DNA of 50,729 bases from Zhenpiania hominis (GTDB lineage: Bacteria; Bacillota; Clostridia; Peptostreptococcales; Anaerovoracaceae). Position numbers and translations under genes: made by a program. Position 1 is the stretch's first letter. Every line of letters starts with the position of its first letter. Shown here in pieces: positions 15,384 through 25,733 of the stretch. The notes beneath the pieces were generated by a model. It did not search any database. It saw only the letters and a list, made by a program, of their open reading frames with translations, and had not been told where the DNA came from. The stretch is taken from positions 1 to 50,729 of the forward strand of contig NZ_JACRYT010000023.1 of assembly GCF_014333425.1 (NCBI RefSeq). The letters run 5' to 3'.

Positions 15384-15896
15384 ATGAAAGTTGCGATTAT
15401 TATGGGAAGCAAATCGGATTACCCGGTTGTACAGAAAGCAGAGGATATTTTAAAGCATTTTAATGTGGAAACAGAAACGAGAATCATCAGCGCTCATAGA
15501 ACGCCGAAGGTTGCGGAAGAGTTCGCGGAAAACGCGGAAAAGAACGGATTTGAAGTGATTATCGCGGCAGCGGGAAAAGCGGCGCATCTGGCAGGCGTAC
15601 TGGCGGCCACTACGCCCCTTCCGGTAATCGGGATTCCGATGAAATCCAGCACACTGGATGGACTGGACTCTCTGCTGTCCGTTGTACAGATGCCAAAGGG
15701 CGTTCCGGTAGCTACCGTGGCTGTTGACGGAGCGGAAAACGCGGGAATCCTGGCGGTCCAGATCCTCAGTACCAAATATCCGGAATTGCGACAGGCCATT
15801 AAGGATTATAAACAGAAGATGGCGGAAGATATCATCAAGCTGGACGAAGAATTCCGCACGCCGGATGAAGAAAAAGTGATTGTTTCCGATAAATAA
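15384..15896 (+). CDS. purE: 5-(carboxyamino)imidazole ribonucleotide mutase / AIR carboxylase PurE
   Basis: A 170-residue protein, the usual length for bacterial PurE. It carries [20 protein letters not shown] and [12 protein letters not shown], which form the CAIR-binding loops (catalytic His in AAHL). It makes CAIR at step 6. No purK is present in this window, so either N5-CAIR synthase is encoded elsewhere or this enzyme works directly on AIR and bicarbonate. AGGAGGG precedes the ATG. It is preceded by two structured elements after purL and followed by purC after 25 bases. Confidence 0.93.
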   Translation: MKVAIIMGSKSDYPVVQKAEDILKHFNVETETRIISAHRTPKVAEEFAENAEKNGFEVIIAAAGKAAHLAGVLAATTPLPVIGIPMKSSTLDGLDSLLSVVQMPKGVPVATVAVDGAENAGILAVQILSTKYPELRQAIKDYKQKMAEDIIKLDEEFRTPDEEKVIVSDK

Positions 15897-15921
15897 CCCC
15901 AAGAAAGAAAGGAAGAATACC

Positions 15922-16632
15922 ATGAAAAAATTAGAACAGCTCTATGAAGGAAAAGCAAAGAAAGTATTTAAAACCGACGACCCAAACCTGTACATCGTAG
16001 ACTACAAAGACGACGCGACCGCTTTTAACGGCGAGAAAAAAGGGCAGATCGCGGGAAAAGGCGCGGTGAACAACGTAATGAGCAATATCGTATTCCAGCT
16101 CCTGGAACAGAAAGGGGTGCCGACCCATTTCGTGGAACAGCTCAGTGACAGAGAGACTGTGGTAAAGGCAGTAAAAATTCTGCCTCTGGAAGTCATCATG
16201 CGGAACGTTTCCGCGGGTTCCTTCGCCAAACGCTACGGAGTGGAAGAAGGAATTGTATTTGACAAGCCGACCTTTGAATTTTCCTACAAAAACGACGATC
16301 TGGGCGACCCGCTGATGTGTGAATCCCATGCCCTGGCGCTGGGACTTGCTACCGAAGAGCAGATCGCGACCATTAAAAAATACGCGGCTATCGTAAATGA
16401 TACGCTGAAAGAATTCTTCCTGGATAAGGGACTGAAGCTGATCGACTTTAAAATCGAATTCGGTCTTTATGACGGAGAAGTGATTCTGGCGGACGAAGTT
16501 TCTCCGGACACCTGCAGACTGTGGGATGTAAAGACCAATGAGAAGATGGACAAAGACCGGTTCAGAAGAGACCTGGGCAATGTGGAAGAAACTTATCAGG
16601 AAGTATTAAAGCGCGTAAAGAAAGCGGATTAA
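15922..16632 (+). CDS. purC: SAICAR synthetase
   Basis: A 236-residue protein with [34 protein letters not shown] and [13 protein letters not shown], the ATP- and CAIR-binding motifs of SAICAR synthetase (step 7). The start at 15922 is preceded by AAAGGAAG; the frame extends 14 codons upstream into the purE end without a better start. Its TAA overlaps the purF ATG by one base (TAATG), so translation is coupled. Confidence 0.95.
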   Translation: MKKLEQLYEGKAKKVFKTDDPNLYIVDYKDDATAFNGEKKGQIAGKGAVNNVMSNIVFQLLEQKGVPTHFVEQLSDRETVVKAVKILPLEVIMRNVSAGSFAKRYGVEEGIVFDKPTFEFSYKNDDLGDPLMCESHALALGLATEEQIATIKKYAAIVNDTLKEFFLDKGLKLIDFKIEFGLYDGEVILADEVSPDTCRLWDVKTNEKMDKDRFRRDLGNVEETYQEVLKRVKKAD

Positions 16633-18044
16633 TGAAGGGGATAGAAGAAAAATTTCATGACGAATGCGGCGTCATCGGAGTATACGCGCCGGGGAAAAAA
16701 GATATTGCCCGCGGCGTATATTTCGGACTGCATTCCCTGCAGCACAGAGGGCAGGAAAGCGCGGGAATCGCGGTTAACAGGCAGGGAACCATTCAGTACC
16801 ATAAAGATATGGGTCTGGTGCAGGAAGTCTTTAACGACGAAATCATAGAGCGGATGCAGGGCGATATCGCGATCGGGCATGTACGCTATTCCACCGCGGG
16901 GGAAAGCCACGCGGGCAACGCGATGCCCCTGGTGATCTATTTGAGGGACAAGGCGGTAGCGCTGGCCCATAATGGAAACCTGGTCAACGCGCGGATTCTG
17001 AAGCAAAAGATGCAGAATAAAGGCGTCATCTTTCAGACGGAGATTGATTCAGAGGTCATTGCCGCGCTGATCGCCAGATACGGGCGGGACGTCCCCATTG
17101 AGGAAGCCATTGAGAAAGCGCTAAAGAAAATTCAGGGAGCTTACGCGCTGGTTATTACCACCGGGGACAAACTCATCGGAGTAAGAGATCCCAACGGTTT
17201 GAGGCCCTTATGCATCGGGAAAAATGAAGATGGCTATATCTTCTCCTCAGAAAGTTGTGTGTTTCCACTTCTGGGCGCGAAGCTGGTGCGGGATGTGGAG
17301 CCGGGCGAACTGGTTGTTATCAAAAATGGGGAGATTACCTCATATCCGTACGCTCGAAAAGAAAAGCTCGCTTCCTGCGCGTTTGAGTATGTCTACTTCG
17401 CGAGACCGGACAGCCGGATTGACGGAATCGGCGTGTATACCGCCAGGAGTAAGTGTGGAAAAATCCTGGCGAGGGAATGGCCGGTTCCGGCGGATATGGT
17501 GATTTCGGTTCCGGATTCGGGAACGGTTGCCGCTATCGGCTATGCGGAGGAATCCGGTATTCCCTATGGTGAAGGGCTGATTAAAAATCGCTATATCGGA
17601 AGAACCTTTATCCAGCCGGATCAGAGAATGAGGGAACTGTCTGTGAAACTAAAACTCAATGTGCTGGAGGAAAATGTCGCGGGCAAGCGGCTGATTATGG
17701 TAGATGACTCGATTGTAAGAGGAACAACCAGCGGAAAGATTGTAAAAATGCTGAAGGACGCGGGCGCCAGAGAAGTTCATATTCGCGTGGCTTCTCCTCC
17801 GGTAACCGACCCCTGCTTTTTTGGCATTGACACTCCGGATAAAGAAAAGCTGGCAGCGGCAAAGTATACCATTGAGGAAATCTGTAAGATGACCGGAGCG
17901 GATTCTCTTGGATATCTCAGCGTGGAGGGTATGTTGCGGGCCATTGGCCTGGGCAAAGACCGAATTTGCACCGCCTGTTTTACAGGAGAATATCCGATGG
18001 AACTGCCGGAACAGAATCGGAAAGAGAGGAAAGATCATGGATGA
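16632..18044 (+). CDS. purF: Amidophosphoribosyltransferase
   Basis: A 470-residue enzyme for step 1 (PRPP plus glutamine to phosphoribosylamine). The first 11 residues are a propeptide. Cys12 (in DECGVIGV) would become the N-terminal nucleophile, as in the Bacillus enzyme. Glutaminase residues are intact: [23 protein letters not shown]. The PRPP loop is [10 protein letters not shown]. Four cysteines in the expected settings ([19 protein letters not shown]) suggest the [4Fe-4S]-containing type. It overlaps purC by one base and purM by 8 bases. It contrasts with the degenerate paralog at 19666. Confidence 0.95.
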   Translation: MKGIEEKFHDECGVIGVYAPGKKDIARGVYFGLHSLQHRGQESAGIAVNRQGTIQYHKDMGLVQEVFNDEIIERMQGDIAIGHVRYSTAGESHAGNAMPLVIYLRDKAVALAHNGNLVNARILKQKMQNKGVIFQTEIDSEVIAALIARYGRDVPIEEAIEKALKKIQGAYALVITTGDKLIGVRDPNGLRPLCIGKNEDGYIFSSESCVFPLLGAKLVRDVEPGELVVIKNGEITSYPYARKEKLASCAFEYVYFARPDSRIDGIGVYTARSKCGKILAREWPVPADMVISVPDSGTVAAIGYAEESGIPYGEGLIKNRYIGRTFIQPDQRMRELSVKLKLNVLEENVAGKRLIMVDDSIVRGTTSGKIVKMLKDAGAREVHIRVASPPVTDPCFFGIDTPDKEKLAAAKYTIEEICKMTGADSLGYLSVEGMLRAIGLGKDRICTACFTGEYPMELPEQNRKERKDHG

Positions 18045-19086
18045 TACAAAAAAACTGACTTACAAAGACGCGGGCGTGGACACCAAAGAAGGCGAACGGG
18101 CCGTCACCCTGATGAAGGATCATGTAAAGCGTACCTTTAATGAAAACGTCCTCACCGGACTGGGAAGCTTTGGCAGCCTGTTCCAGATCGATGTGGCGAC
18201 CATGAGCCAGCCGGTGCTGGTTTCCGGTACGGACGGCGTAGGAACCAAACTGAAAATCGCCTTTATGATGGACAAGCATGATACGGTAGGCATTGACTGC
18301 GTGGCAATGTGCGTCAACGATGTTCTCTGCCAGGGGGCAAAACCCCTCTTTTTCCTGGACTACATCGCGACCGGAAAAGTAAAGGCGGAAAAAATCGCGG
18401 ATATTGTAAAGGGTATCGCCGAAGGATGCAGACAGTCAGGCAGCGCCCTGGTCGGCGGTGAGACTGCGGAAATGCCGGATTTCTACGGGGAAGGCGAGTA
18501 TGACATGGCGGGCTTTTCCGTGGGAATGGTGGACAAGGAAAAGATCATCACCGGAGAACATGTGGCGGAAGGAAATGTTATCATCGGCATCGCTTCCAGC
18601 GGAATCCACAGCAACGGCTATTCTCTGGTAAGAAAAGTCTTTTTCGATAAGATGAATATGAAAGTGGATACCTACGTGGACGAGTTGGGACAGACCCTGG
18701 GTGAAGCTCTGCTGACTCCGACAAAAATCTACGCGGCAGCCTGCAACGCAGTGCTTCCGAAATATGATGTGAAGGGAATCGTCCACATTACCGGGGGCGG
18801 ATTCTTCGAGAATATTCCGCGGATTCTGCCGGAAGGGCTTGCGGCGAAAATCAAAGTAGGCACCTGGAAAGTTCCCCCGATTTTCCCGTACATCAAAAAA
18901 TGCGGAAATATCGATAAGATCGAAATGTTCTCCACCTTTAACATGGGCGTGGGCATGATGATGATTGCATCAGCCAAAGACGCGGACGCGGCGGTAAAGG
19001 ATCTGCGGGCCGCGGGAGAAACGGCGGATATTATCGGACAGATCGTCAAATCAGACAGTGAACGAGTAATATTGGAGGATAAATAA
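18037..19086 (+). CDS. purM: Phosphoribosylformylglycinamidine cyclo-ligase (AIR synthetase)
   Basis: A 349-residue protein for step 5 (FGAM to AIR, ATP-dependent). It shows the AIRS motifs: [36 protein letters not shown] and [14 protein letters not shown]. The start at 18037 has AGAGAGGAAAG upstream and overlaps the end of purF by 8 bases. The frame is open another 43 codons upstream within purF, but those codons are not part of the family. purN starts immediately after the stop codon. Confidence 0.95.
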   Translation: MDDTKKLTYKDAGVDTKEGERAVTLMKDHVKRTFNENVLTGLGSFGSLFQIDVATMSQPVLVSGTDGVGTKLKIAFMMDKHDTVGIDCVAMCVNDVLCQGAKPLFFLDYIATGKVKAEKIADIVKGIAEGCRQSGSALVGGETAEMPDFYGEGEYDMAGFSVGMVDKEKIITGEHVAEGNVIIGIASSGIHSNGYSLVRKVFFDKMNMKVDTYVDELGQTLGEALLTPTKIYAAACNAVLPKYDVKGIVHITGGGFFENIPRILPEGLAAKIKVGTWKVPPIFPYIKKCGNIDKIEMFSTFNMGVGMMMIASAKDADAAVKDLRAAGETADIIGQIVKSDSERVILEDK

Positions 19087-19665
19087 ATGGTCAATATTTC
19101 CGTACTGGTTTCCGGCGGAGGGACAAACCTGCAGGCCCTCATTGATAAAGTGGAGAGCGGCGAACTGGCGGGCGCGGAGATCGTGCAGGTCATTTCCAGC
19201 AGGGAAGGCGTCTTCGCCTTGGAGCGGGCGGCAAAAGCCGGAATCAAAGGAAAGGTCATAAAGGATACGGACGGGCTGCTCAAAGCCCTCGCGGAGGAAG
19301 ACACGGATCTGGTGGTTCTGGCCGGTTACATGAAAGTACTGGAGCCGCCGGTGATCGACGCTTACCGGGGGCGGATTATCAATATCCATCCGTCTCTGAT
19401 TCCCAAATACTGCGGAAAAGGATTTTACGGCAAGCGGGTGCACCAGGCAGTGCTGGACGGGGGAGAAACGGTGTCCGGAGCAACCGTTCACTTTGTGGAT
19501 GAAGGCGTGGACACCGGAGAAATTATCCTGCAGCGGGAGGTGCCGGTAGAGCCGGGGGACACGGCGGAGACTCTGGCCGCGCGGGTATTAAAAACCGAAC
19601 ATGTTATTTTAGCAGAGGGAATAAAAAAAGTAATGGAAACTTTACCAGAAAAAGGAGGTCAATAG
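19087..19665 (+). CDS. purN: Phosphoribosylglycinamide formyltransferase
   Basis: A 192-residue folate-dependent GAR transformylase (step 3). It shows ISVLVSGGGTNLQALID (phosphate-binding loop), INIHPSLIPKYCGKGFYG with catalytic Asn and His, and FVDEGVDTG with the catalytic Asp. The ATG directly follows the purM stop, with TGGAGG overlapping the purM end. It is followed without a gap by the purF paralog, whose ribosome site AAAGGAGG lies in the purN tail. Confidence 0.95.
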   Translation: MVNISVLVSGGGTNLQALIDKVESGELAGAEIVQVISSREGVFALERAAKAGIKGKVIKDTDGLLKALAEEDTDLVVLAGYMKVLEPPVIDAYRGRIINIHPSLIPKYCGKGFYGKRVHQAVLDGGETVSGATVHFVDEGVDTGEIILQREVPVEPGDTAETLAARVLKTEHVILAEGIKKVMETLPEKGGQ

Positions 19666-21090
19666 ATGGGAGGAGTTATTGGATTTGTCTCAAAACAGGA
19701 CTGCGTAATGGATTTGTTTTTCGGAACCGACTACCATTCGCACCTGGGAACCAAACGGGGAGGAATGTGCGTACTGCAAAAGGACGGCTTTAACCGGTCG
19801 ATCCACAATATTGAGAACACCCCGTTCCGCAGCAAATTCGAAGTGGATATCGAAGAAATGGAAGGGAATATGGGAATCGGAGCTATCAGCGACGGGGATC
19901 CCCAGCCCCTTACCGTCCGCAGCCGGCAGGGCGACTACGCCATTACAACGGTGGGACGGATTAATAATAAAGAAGAAATCGTAAAGGATCTTCTGGAAGA
20001 CCGGCCGGGACAGTTTATGTCCATGAGCGGCGGAGGCATCAACAACACAGAACTGGTAGCCGCTCTGGTTTCGGAAGGAAAAGACATTGTGGACGGAATC
20101 CGTATCGCTCAGGAGCGGATCGAAGGTTCCGTTACCATGCTGGTTCTGACGAAAGAAGGTCTTTACGCGGCCAGAGACAAATACGGCAGAACCCCTCTGA
20201 TCATCGGCAAAAAGGATGGGGCCTATTGCGCGGCTTCTGAGTCCTTTGCCTTCATCAATCTGGGATACAAATACCAGCGCGAACTGGGCCCCGCGGAAAT
20301 CGCTTTCCTTACCGCGGAAGAGGAAAAGACCGTGGGAGAGGCCCAGGAAGACATGCGGATCTGCGCGTTCCTGTGGACCTACTTCGGATATACCACATCC
20401 ATTTACGAAGGCAGGAATGTGGAAATGATGCGTAACCGCAACGGGGAGCTTCTGGCTCAGAGACCGGGAGAAAGCGATCTGGACGTGGACTATGTGGCCG
20501 GCGTTCCCGACAGCGGCGTGGCTCACGCGCTGGGATACGCCAACCAGTCGAGAGTGCCTTACGCGCGTCCGCTGATTAAATACACGCCGACCTGGCCGAG
20601 AAGCTTTATGCCGCAGAACCAGAAGGCCCGGAATCTGATTGCCAAGATGAAGCTGGTTCCGGTATTTCAGATTATCAATGATAAAAAATTCGTACTGATC
20701 GACGACTCCATCGTAAGAGGAACCCAGCTTTCGGAGACTGTTTCCTACCTTCTGGACAACGGAGCAAAGGAAATTCATGTCCGCTCCGCCTGCCCGCCGA
20801 TTATGTACGGCTGCAAATACCTGAACTTCTCCCGTTCTGTCAGCGACCTGGAGCTGATTACCCGCCGGGTTATCCGGGATTTGGAAGGCATTGAGGGAGA
20901 AGAAATCGACGCGGAAATCCTGAAAGAATACGCCGACAGCAATACGCAGAAGCATGAGGATATGGTGGAGGAAATCCGCAAGCGTCTGCAGTTTGACAGT
21001 CTGAAGTTCCAGAACCTGGAGGACACCATCGAAGCCATTGGTGTTGATAAATGTAAGTTATGTACCTATTGTTGGGATGGAAAGGAATAG
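19666..21090 (+). CDS. PurF paralog with degenerate glutaminase domain
   Basis: A 474-residue protein that aligns end to end with amidophosphoribosyltransferase. The mature PurF N-terminus C-G-V-I-G reads M-G-G-V-I-G, so the catalytic Cys is gone. The glutaminase Arg (GHVRYST) is GIGAISD, AHNGNL is TVGRINN, and the Asp of DSEV is Asn (NTELV). The PRPP-binding loop [12 protein letters not shown] is intact, as are PDSG and a C-terminal CKLCTYC resembling the Fe-S cysteines. It lies between purN and purH with tight spacing. It may be ammonia-dependent, a regulator or partner of PurF, or a PRPP sensor. Databases would probably label it amidophosphoribosyltransferase, which I think overstates what the sequence supports. 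Confidence 0.8.
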   Translation: MGGVIGFVSKQDCVMDLFFGTDYHSHLGTKRGGMCVLQKDGFNRSIHNIENTPFRSKFEVDIEEMEGNMGIGAISDGDPQPLTVRSRQGDYAITTVGRINNKEEIVKDLLEDRPGQFMSMSGGGINNTELVAALVSEGKDIVDGIRIAQERIEGSVTMLVLTKEGLYAARDKYGRTPLIIGKKDGAYCAASESFAFINLGYKYQRELGPAEIAFLTAEEEKTVGEAQEDMRICAFLWTYFGYTTSIYEGRNVEMMRNRNGELLAQRPGESDLDVDYVAGVPDSGVAHALGYANQSRVPYARPLIKYTPTWPRSFMPQNQKARNLIAKMKLVPVFQIINDKKFVLIDDSIVRGTQLSETVSYLLDNGAKEIHVRSACPPIMYGCKYLNFSRSVSDLELITRRVIRDLEGIEGEEIDAEILKEYADSNTQKHEDMVEEIRKRLQFDSLKFQNLEDTIEAIGVDKCKLCTYCWDGKE

Positions 21091-21093
21091 AAA

Positions 21094-22629
21094 ATGAGAG
21101 CATTACTGAGTGTTTCCGATAAAACCGGAATTGTAGAGTTCGCCCGTGAACTGGAGAATCTGGGAGTTACCATTATTTCCACCGGCGGAACGCATAAAAA
21201 ACTGGAGGAAAGCGGCATTGCCGTTACCGGAATTTCCGATGTGACGGGATTCCCGGAATGTCTGGACGGCAGAGTGAAAACCCTGCATCCGGCAGTCCAC
21301 GGCGGAATTCTGGCCATGCGGGACAAGCCGGAGCATATGAAACAGCTTGCGGATCTGGGAATTGAGACCATCGACATTGTGGCGATCAATCTGTATCCGT
21401 TCAAAGAAACGATTTTAAAGCCGGGGGTAACTCTGGAAGACGCCATCGAAAACATCGACATCGGCGGACCGACCATGCTCCGCTCCGCGGCGAAGAACCA
21501 TAAAGACGTGGTTGTAATCTGTGATCCGGCGGATTATGAGACGGTAATTGATGAGTTAAAGAAAAACAAAACCGTTTCCTATGACACCAAATACCGTCTG
21601 GCTCTGAAGGTGTTCCAGCACACGGCTGCTTACGACGCGATGATCTCCGACTATCTGAGAAAGCAGATCGGAGCGGAGCTGCCGGATAATCTGACTATGA
21701 CCTTTGAAAAGGTGCAGGAACTGCGCTACGGCGAAAATCCGCATCAGAAAGCTTCTTATTATAAGGAGATTCAGCCTGCGGACGGAAGCCTTGTAAAGGC
21801 GCAGCAGCTCCACGGAAAAGAGCTTTCCTTTAATAACATCAATGACACCAACGGCGCTCTGGCAGCTCTCAGAGAATTTTCAGAGCCTACCGTCGTGGCG
21901 GTAAAACACGCCAACCCGTGCGGCGTCGGAACAGGAAGCGACATCTACACCGCTTATAAAAGAGCTTATGACTGCGATCCGACTTCGATCTTCGGAGGAA
22001 TCGTGGCGGCAAACCGTCCGATTGACAAGGCGACTGCCGAGGAAATCAACAAGATTTTCATTGAGATCGTCATCGCGCCGGACTTTACAGACGAGGCCAT
22101 GGAAATTCTGACACAGAAAAAGAACATTCGTCTCCTGAAGCTGCCGGACATTGAAAATAAAGAGGCGGCAGGCGAGATTGATATTAAGAAGGTGAGCGGC
22201 GGCCTGCTGGTTCAGGGTGTGGACGATATTCTCTTTGACGAAAACGCGCTGAACGTTGTGACCGACCGGGCGCCGACGGAAAAAGAGATGGAGGATCTGC
22301 GCCTTGCCATGAAGGTGGTAAAACATATTAAATCCAATGGCATTGTAATTGCCAAGGATCAGGCGACTGTCGGCATCGGACCGGGACAGGTGAACCGGAT
22401 CTGGGCGGTGGAAAATGCCATCCGCCAGGCCAATACTTCTCTGGAAGGATCGGTTCTGGCTTCAGACGCGTTCTTCCCCTTTGACGACTGTGTAACCGCG
22501 GCGGCGAAAGCGGGCGTGACGGCAATTATTCAGCCGGGAGGCTCTATTCGGGATCAGGAATCCATTGACAAGGCCAACGAGCTGGGAATCGCCATGGTAT
22601 TTTGCGGAATCCGCCATTTCAAACATTAA
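21094..22629 (+). CDS. purH: Bifunctional AICAR transformylase / IMP cyclohydrolase
   Basis: A 511-residue enzyme catalysing the last two steps to IMP. Residues 1-~135 are the MGS-fold cyclohydrolase ([39 protein letters not shown]). The rest is the transformylase, with [13 protein letters not shown] and the catalytic Lys-His pair in [11 protein letters not shown]. It starts 3 bases after the purF-paralog stop, with AAAGGA just upstream inside that gene's end. Confidence 0.95.
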   Translation: MRALLSVSDKTGIVEFARELENLGVTIISTGGTHKKLEESGIAVTGISDVTGFPECLDGRVKTLHPAVHGGILAMRDKPEHMKQLADLGIETIDIVAINLYPFKETILKPGVTLEDAIENIDIGGPTMLRSAAKNHKDVVVICDPADYETVIDELKKNKTVSYDTKYRLALKVFQHTAAYDAMISDYLRKQIGAELPDNLTMTFEKVQELRYGENPHQKASYYKEIQPADGSLVKAQQLHGKELSFNNINDTNGALAALREFSEPTVVAVKHANPCGVGTGSDIYTAYKRAYDCDPTSIFGGIVAANRPIDKATAEEINKIFIEIVIAPDFTDEAMEILTQKKNIRLLKLPDIENKEAAGEIDIKKVSGGLLVQGVDDILFDENALNVVTDRAPTEKEMEDLRLAMKVVKHIKSNGIVIAKDQATVGIGPGQVNRIWAVENAIRQANTSLEGSVLASDAFFPFDDCVTAAAKAGVTAIIQPGGSIRDQESIDKANELGIAMVFCGIRHFKH

Positions 22630-22644
22630 TTGCAGGAGTAACAT

Positions 22645-23937
22645 ATGCGAGTATTAGTAGTGGGCGGCGGCGGCAGAGAACACGCCATCGTGTGGAAGCT
22701 GGCCCAGAGCCCGAAGGTTGATAAAATTTACTGCGCGCCGGGCAACGCCGGAATCGCACTGGACGCCGAATGTGTGCCTATCAAGGCCGAGGATATTGAG
22801 GGTCTCTGCGCCTTTGCCAGAGAAAGCCAGATCGATCTGGCGGTTATCGGGCCGGAGGTACCCCTCGCCATGGGAATTGTGGATGAAATGGAGGCTGCGG
22901 GAATCGCGGCCTTTGGCCCTAATAAAAAATGCTCCCAGCTGGAGGCCAGCAAAGCCTTTACCAAGGACTTTTTAAAGCGGCACAGCATCCCGACCGCCGG
23001 ATACAGAGAGTTTACTGACAAACAGGAACTGCTGGACGCGGTGGGAATCTTCGGCTATCCTATGGTGCTGAAGGCCGACGGTCTGGCAGCGGGAAAGGGC
23101 GTTGTCATCGCGGAAACAGAAGAAGACGCCAGAAAAGCCATAGAGGAAATGATGGGAGAGAAAGTGTTCGGCAGCGCCGGAGACAAAGTAGTCGTAGAGG
23201 AGTTCCTTACTGGCGTGGAAGCTTCCATGCTGTGCTTTGTAGACGAGTATACGATTGTTCCCATGGAATCGGCCCAGGACTACAAGCGGATTTTTGACGG
23301 CGACAAGGGTCCGAATACCGGAGGAATGGGGACCTACTCTCCAAGTCTTGTGTTCGATAAGGAACTGGAAGAGCGGATTCGCCGGGAAATTCTTGAGCCG
23401 ACTCTGAAAGGCTTTCAGGAAGACGGATTGGATTTTAAAGGCGTGCTCTTTATCGGTCTGATGATTACAAAAGACGGCCCGAAGGTTATCGAATTCAATA
23501 ATCGGTTCGGTGATCCGGAGGCGCAGTCGGTTCTGATGCGTCTGGACAGCGATCTTGCGGATATTTTTACGGCAGTGACGGAAAACCGGCTGTCGGAAAC
23601 AGAGATGAAATGGAGCGACAAAAAGGCCGTGTGCGTGGTTCTGGCTTCCGGCGGCTATCCGGGAAGCTATGAAAAAGGCAAGGAAATTACCGGCCTTGAT
23701 AAAGTGGATGAGGATGTGGTCGTGTTCCACGCGGGTACCGCCAGCGACCATATCTGCGACGCCAGCTCCTGCCGCAGCGCCATTGTAACCTCCGGAGGAA
23801 GAGTGCTGGGCGTGACGGCTGTGGGGGCAACCCATGAGGAGGCTCGTCAGAAAGCCTTTGACAATGTGAAACGGATTTCCTTTGAAGGGATGCAGTATCG
23901 AAATGATATTGGATTAATCCGCTCGGATCTGCTATAA
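22645..23937 (+). CDS. purD: Phosphoribosylamine-glycine ligase (GAR synthetase)
   Basis: A 430-residue ATP-grasp enzyme for step 2. It shows [47 protein letters not shown] (ATP loop), [10 protein letters not shown] and [12 protein letters not shown] (metal ligands). GCAGGAG precedes the ATG. It is the last purine gene of the operon. A promoter for the next gene is embedded in its final codons. Confidence 0.95.
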   Translation: MRVLVVGGGGREHAIVWKLAQSPKVDKIYCAPGNAGIALDAECVPIKAEDIEGLCAFARESQIDLAVIGPEVPLAMGIVDEMEAAGIAAFGPNKKCSQLEASKAFTKDFLKRHSIPTAGYREFTDKQELLDAVGIFGYPMVLKADGLAAGKGVVIAETEEDARKAIEEMMGEKVFGSAGDKVVVEEFLTGVEASMLCFVDEYTIVPMESAQDYKRIFDGDKGPNTGGMGTYSPSLVFDKELEERIRREILEPTLKGFQEDGLDFKGVLFIGLMITKDGPKVIEFNNRFGDPEAQSVLMRLDSDLADIFTAVTENRLSETEMKWSDKKAVCVVLASGGYPGSYEKGKEITGLDKVDEDVVVFHAGTASDHICDASSCRSAIVTSGGRVLGVTAVGATHEEARQKAFDNVKRISFEGMQYRNDIGLIRSDLL

Positions 23938-23938
23938 T
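23909..23938 (+). promoter_or_regulatory. Promoter inside the purD 3' end
   Basis: TTGGAT (23909-23914) and TATAAT (23933-23938) are 18 bases apart and overlap the purD stop. It would give the kinase-like gene at 23967 its own transcription start independent of purine control. Confidence 0.5.
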
Positions 23939-23966
23939 AGAAAAAAGAAATAAGGGAGGCAATATT

Positions 23967-24581
23967 ATGAGTAAGCAGATTATAACCATCAGCCGTGAAT
24001 TCGGTAGCGGAGGAAGATTGATCGGAAGACGACTGGCGGATGATTTGGGGATTCCTTATTATGATAAAGAGCTTCTGAGCAGAATTTCGGAAGAAAGCGG
24101 ATTTTCGAAAGAGATGATGGAAGAGGCGGAAATGAAAGCCAAGAACAGCTTTTTCTACAGCCTGTCCTCTGCTTTTGGAACCGGAGATTCCGGCCCGGAC
24201 AGCCTTTCTCTGAACGAGCGGTTTTTCCTGGCGCAGTTTGATACGATTCGCAAGATTGCCGACGAGGGATCCTGTGTCATCGTAGGAAGATGCGCGGACT
24301 ATGTGCTGCGGGGTATTCCGGGAGCGACGAACATTTTCATCTATGCGGAAAAAGGCGATAAGATCAAACGCGCGGTGGAAGAGTACAATGTTCCGGAAAA
24401 AGATGTAAAGAAGGTTATGAACGATACCGACAAGGCCCGCGCCAATTATTACAATTACCATACAGGCCGCAAGTGGGGAGATCCGGTCAACTATAACCTG
24501 TGCATTGACAGCGGTTATATCTCCATCGATAATATTGTCAAACTGATTAAAGATTATCTGGAGCTGAAAAACGAACGTTAA
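23967..24581 (+). CDS. Cytidylate kinase-like protein
   Basis: A 204-residue protein beginning QIITISREFGSGGRLIGRRLA, the variant phosphate-binding loop of the cytidylate-kinase-like family (PF13189 type) seen in Firmicutes. It continues with GIPYYDKELL and VIVGRCADYVL. These proteins are P-loop kinases of the NMP-kinase fold, but their substrates are mostly untested and they are distinct from Cmk. GGGAGG precedes the ATG by 6 bases. Its position after purD with a promoter of its own suggests a loose nucleotide-metabolism link, not proof of one. Confidence 0.8.
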   Translation: MSKQIITISREFGSGGRLIGRRLADDLGIPYYDKELLSRISEESGFSKEMMEEAEMKAKNSFFYSLSSAFGTGDSGPDSLSLNERFFLAQFDTIRKIADEGSCVIVGRCADYVLRGIPGATNIFIYAEKGDKIKRAVEEYNVPEKDVKKVMNDTDKARANYYNYHTGRKWGDPVNYNLCIDSGYISIDNIVKLIKDYLELKNER

Positions 24582-24624
24582 ATAAACAAAATCCTCAATT
24601 AAATCCTGACTGAAATACGAATAT

Positions 24625-24683
24625 GGAGAAGGGATTCCCGTCAGAAGACTTTTCTTATGACGGAGGAACCCTTCTCCTTTTTT
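24625..24683 (+). terminator. Strong terminator after the kinase-like gene
   Basis: GGAGAAGGG (24625-24633) pairs with CCCTTCTCC (24669-24677). Inner TTCC/GGAA and CGTC/GACG pairs follow, and a T6 run ends the structure. It separates the purine region from the minus-strand lysR-type gene. Confidence 0.88.
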
Positions 24684-24701
24684 AACAGAAAGCTAAAGTG
24701 T

Positions 24702-25580
24702 TTACGGATTTTTCTCCTCAAGACAGGACTTCATAATCTGCCAAAATCGCTTGAAAAGCCAGCTGCGGTCTGTGTCCGAGTAATAGAGCCCAAAAGAAAA
24801 GGGCTTTTGATCGGTGAGGGGGATACAGCACAGCGTCTTCGTCGACATATTGGGAAGCGCGGGAAGCAGTGTATAACCAAGTTCCGCCTTGACTAAGGTC
24901 AGAACGCTTTCATAGCTGTCCCCGAAAAAACGCTCTTCCTCCGGAAAGGAAGAAGCGATTCTCAGCTGCAGCTGAAACAGGGACTGGGGAATCCGGTGGG
25001 ATTCGCATAAAACGATGGGGCCATGCAGCTTGTCCGCTGTCAGAGACTGATATTGAGCCAAAGGGTGATTCCTGCTGCAGATACAGCAAATCGGGCTGGA
25101 AAAGAGATTGTGATACTGCAGGGAGTCGCTTTTATAGGTGTTCTTTGCGCCGAACATCACATCAATCTGCCCGGATTCCATAAGATTGGAAAGTATATCA
25201 AAAGGAACCAGACGGATGAAGGGCTGAAGCTGAGGGAATTCTTTTTTCAGCCTGCTTATGGGGCGGGGAAGGAGTTCCAGCTCTAACTGATTGTCACAGG
25301 CGATTTCAAGGGGGATCGGATCTGCCGAACTGTGGAGCCGATCTCTGGCAGAGGCGATAATCTTCAGAATCCGATCCGCGTCCGGGAAAAATCGCCGCCC
25401 CTCCGGCGTCAGGGATACGCTTTTGCTGGTACGGAGAAAAAGCTTGACTCCCAGTTCCTCTTCCAGAGAGCGAATCTGGTGACTGACCGCGGGCTGGGTA
25501 ATTTTGATTTCTTCCGCGGCTTTTGAGAAATTCAGGTGCCGCCCTACCGCGAGGAAACATTCTAACTGAATGGTATTCAT
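24702..25580 (-). CDS. LysR-family transcriptional regulator
   Basis: A 292-residue protein. Residues 1-60 are the LysR winged helix (IQLECFLAVGRHLNFSKAAEE, then TQPAVSHQIRSLEEELG). Residues ~88-285 are the periplasmic-binding-protein-like effector domain. It is transcribed away from a two-gene ABC exporter. A 25-bp perfect dyad lies between the two, directly upstream of the exporter -35 box, which is the standard place for a LysR activator site. The inducer is unknown; a compound exported by the transporter is a reasonable guess. Confidence 0.88.
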   Translation of the reverse strand: MNTIQLECFLAVGRHLNFSKAAEEIKITQPAVSHQIRSLEEELGVKLFLRTSKSVSLTPEGRRFFPDADRILKIIASARDRLHSSADPIPLEIACDNQLELELLPRPISRLKKEFPQLQPFIRLVPFDILSNLMESGQIDVMFGAKNTYKSDSLQYHNLFSSPICCICSRNHPLAQYQSLTADKLHGPIVLCESHRIPQSLFQLQLRIASSFPEEERFFGDSYESVLTLVKAELGYTLLPALPNMSTKTLCCIPLTDQKPFSFGLYYSDTDRSWLFKRFWQIMKSCLEEKNP

Positions 25581-25622
25581 AGGCTCTCCTTGTTATAAAA
25601 AATATATATAATCATCTATAAG

Positions 25623-25647
25623 AATATGTTATAGATTATAACATATT
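25623..25647. promoter_or_regulatory. 25-bp dyad, likely LysR operator
   Basis: AATATGTTATA (25623-25633) and TATAACATATT (25637-25647) are perfect 11-bp arms with a 3-base centre. It contains T-N11-A patterns typical of LysR sites and lies about 53 bases upstream of the predicted exporter start. Confidence 0.65.
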
Positions 25648-25652
25648 TGAAT

Positions 25653-25681
25653 TTTACAAACAACAAAATTGACGGTAGAAT
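25653..25681 (+). promoter_or_regulatory. Promoter of the ABC exporter operon
   Basis: TTTACA (25653-25658) and TAGAAT (25676-25681) are 17 bases apart, immediately downstream of the LysR-type dyad. Confidence 0.6.
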
Positions 25682-25733
25682 AGGTGCGTGAACAAAAAAG
25701 AGAGAAATTTACGGAATAAAGGGGGAATTAGAA

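Noticed and set aside
19690..20955. 421-codon minus-strand frame over the PurF paralog
   Set aside because: Antisense to a protein with clear family alignment; no start signals.
19666..21090. Annotating the PurF paralog as a second functional glutamine amidophosphoribosyltransferase
   Set aside because: The nucleophile and other glutaminase residues are absent, so the label is not supported by the sequence.
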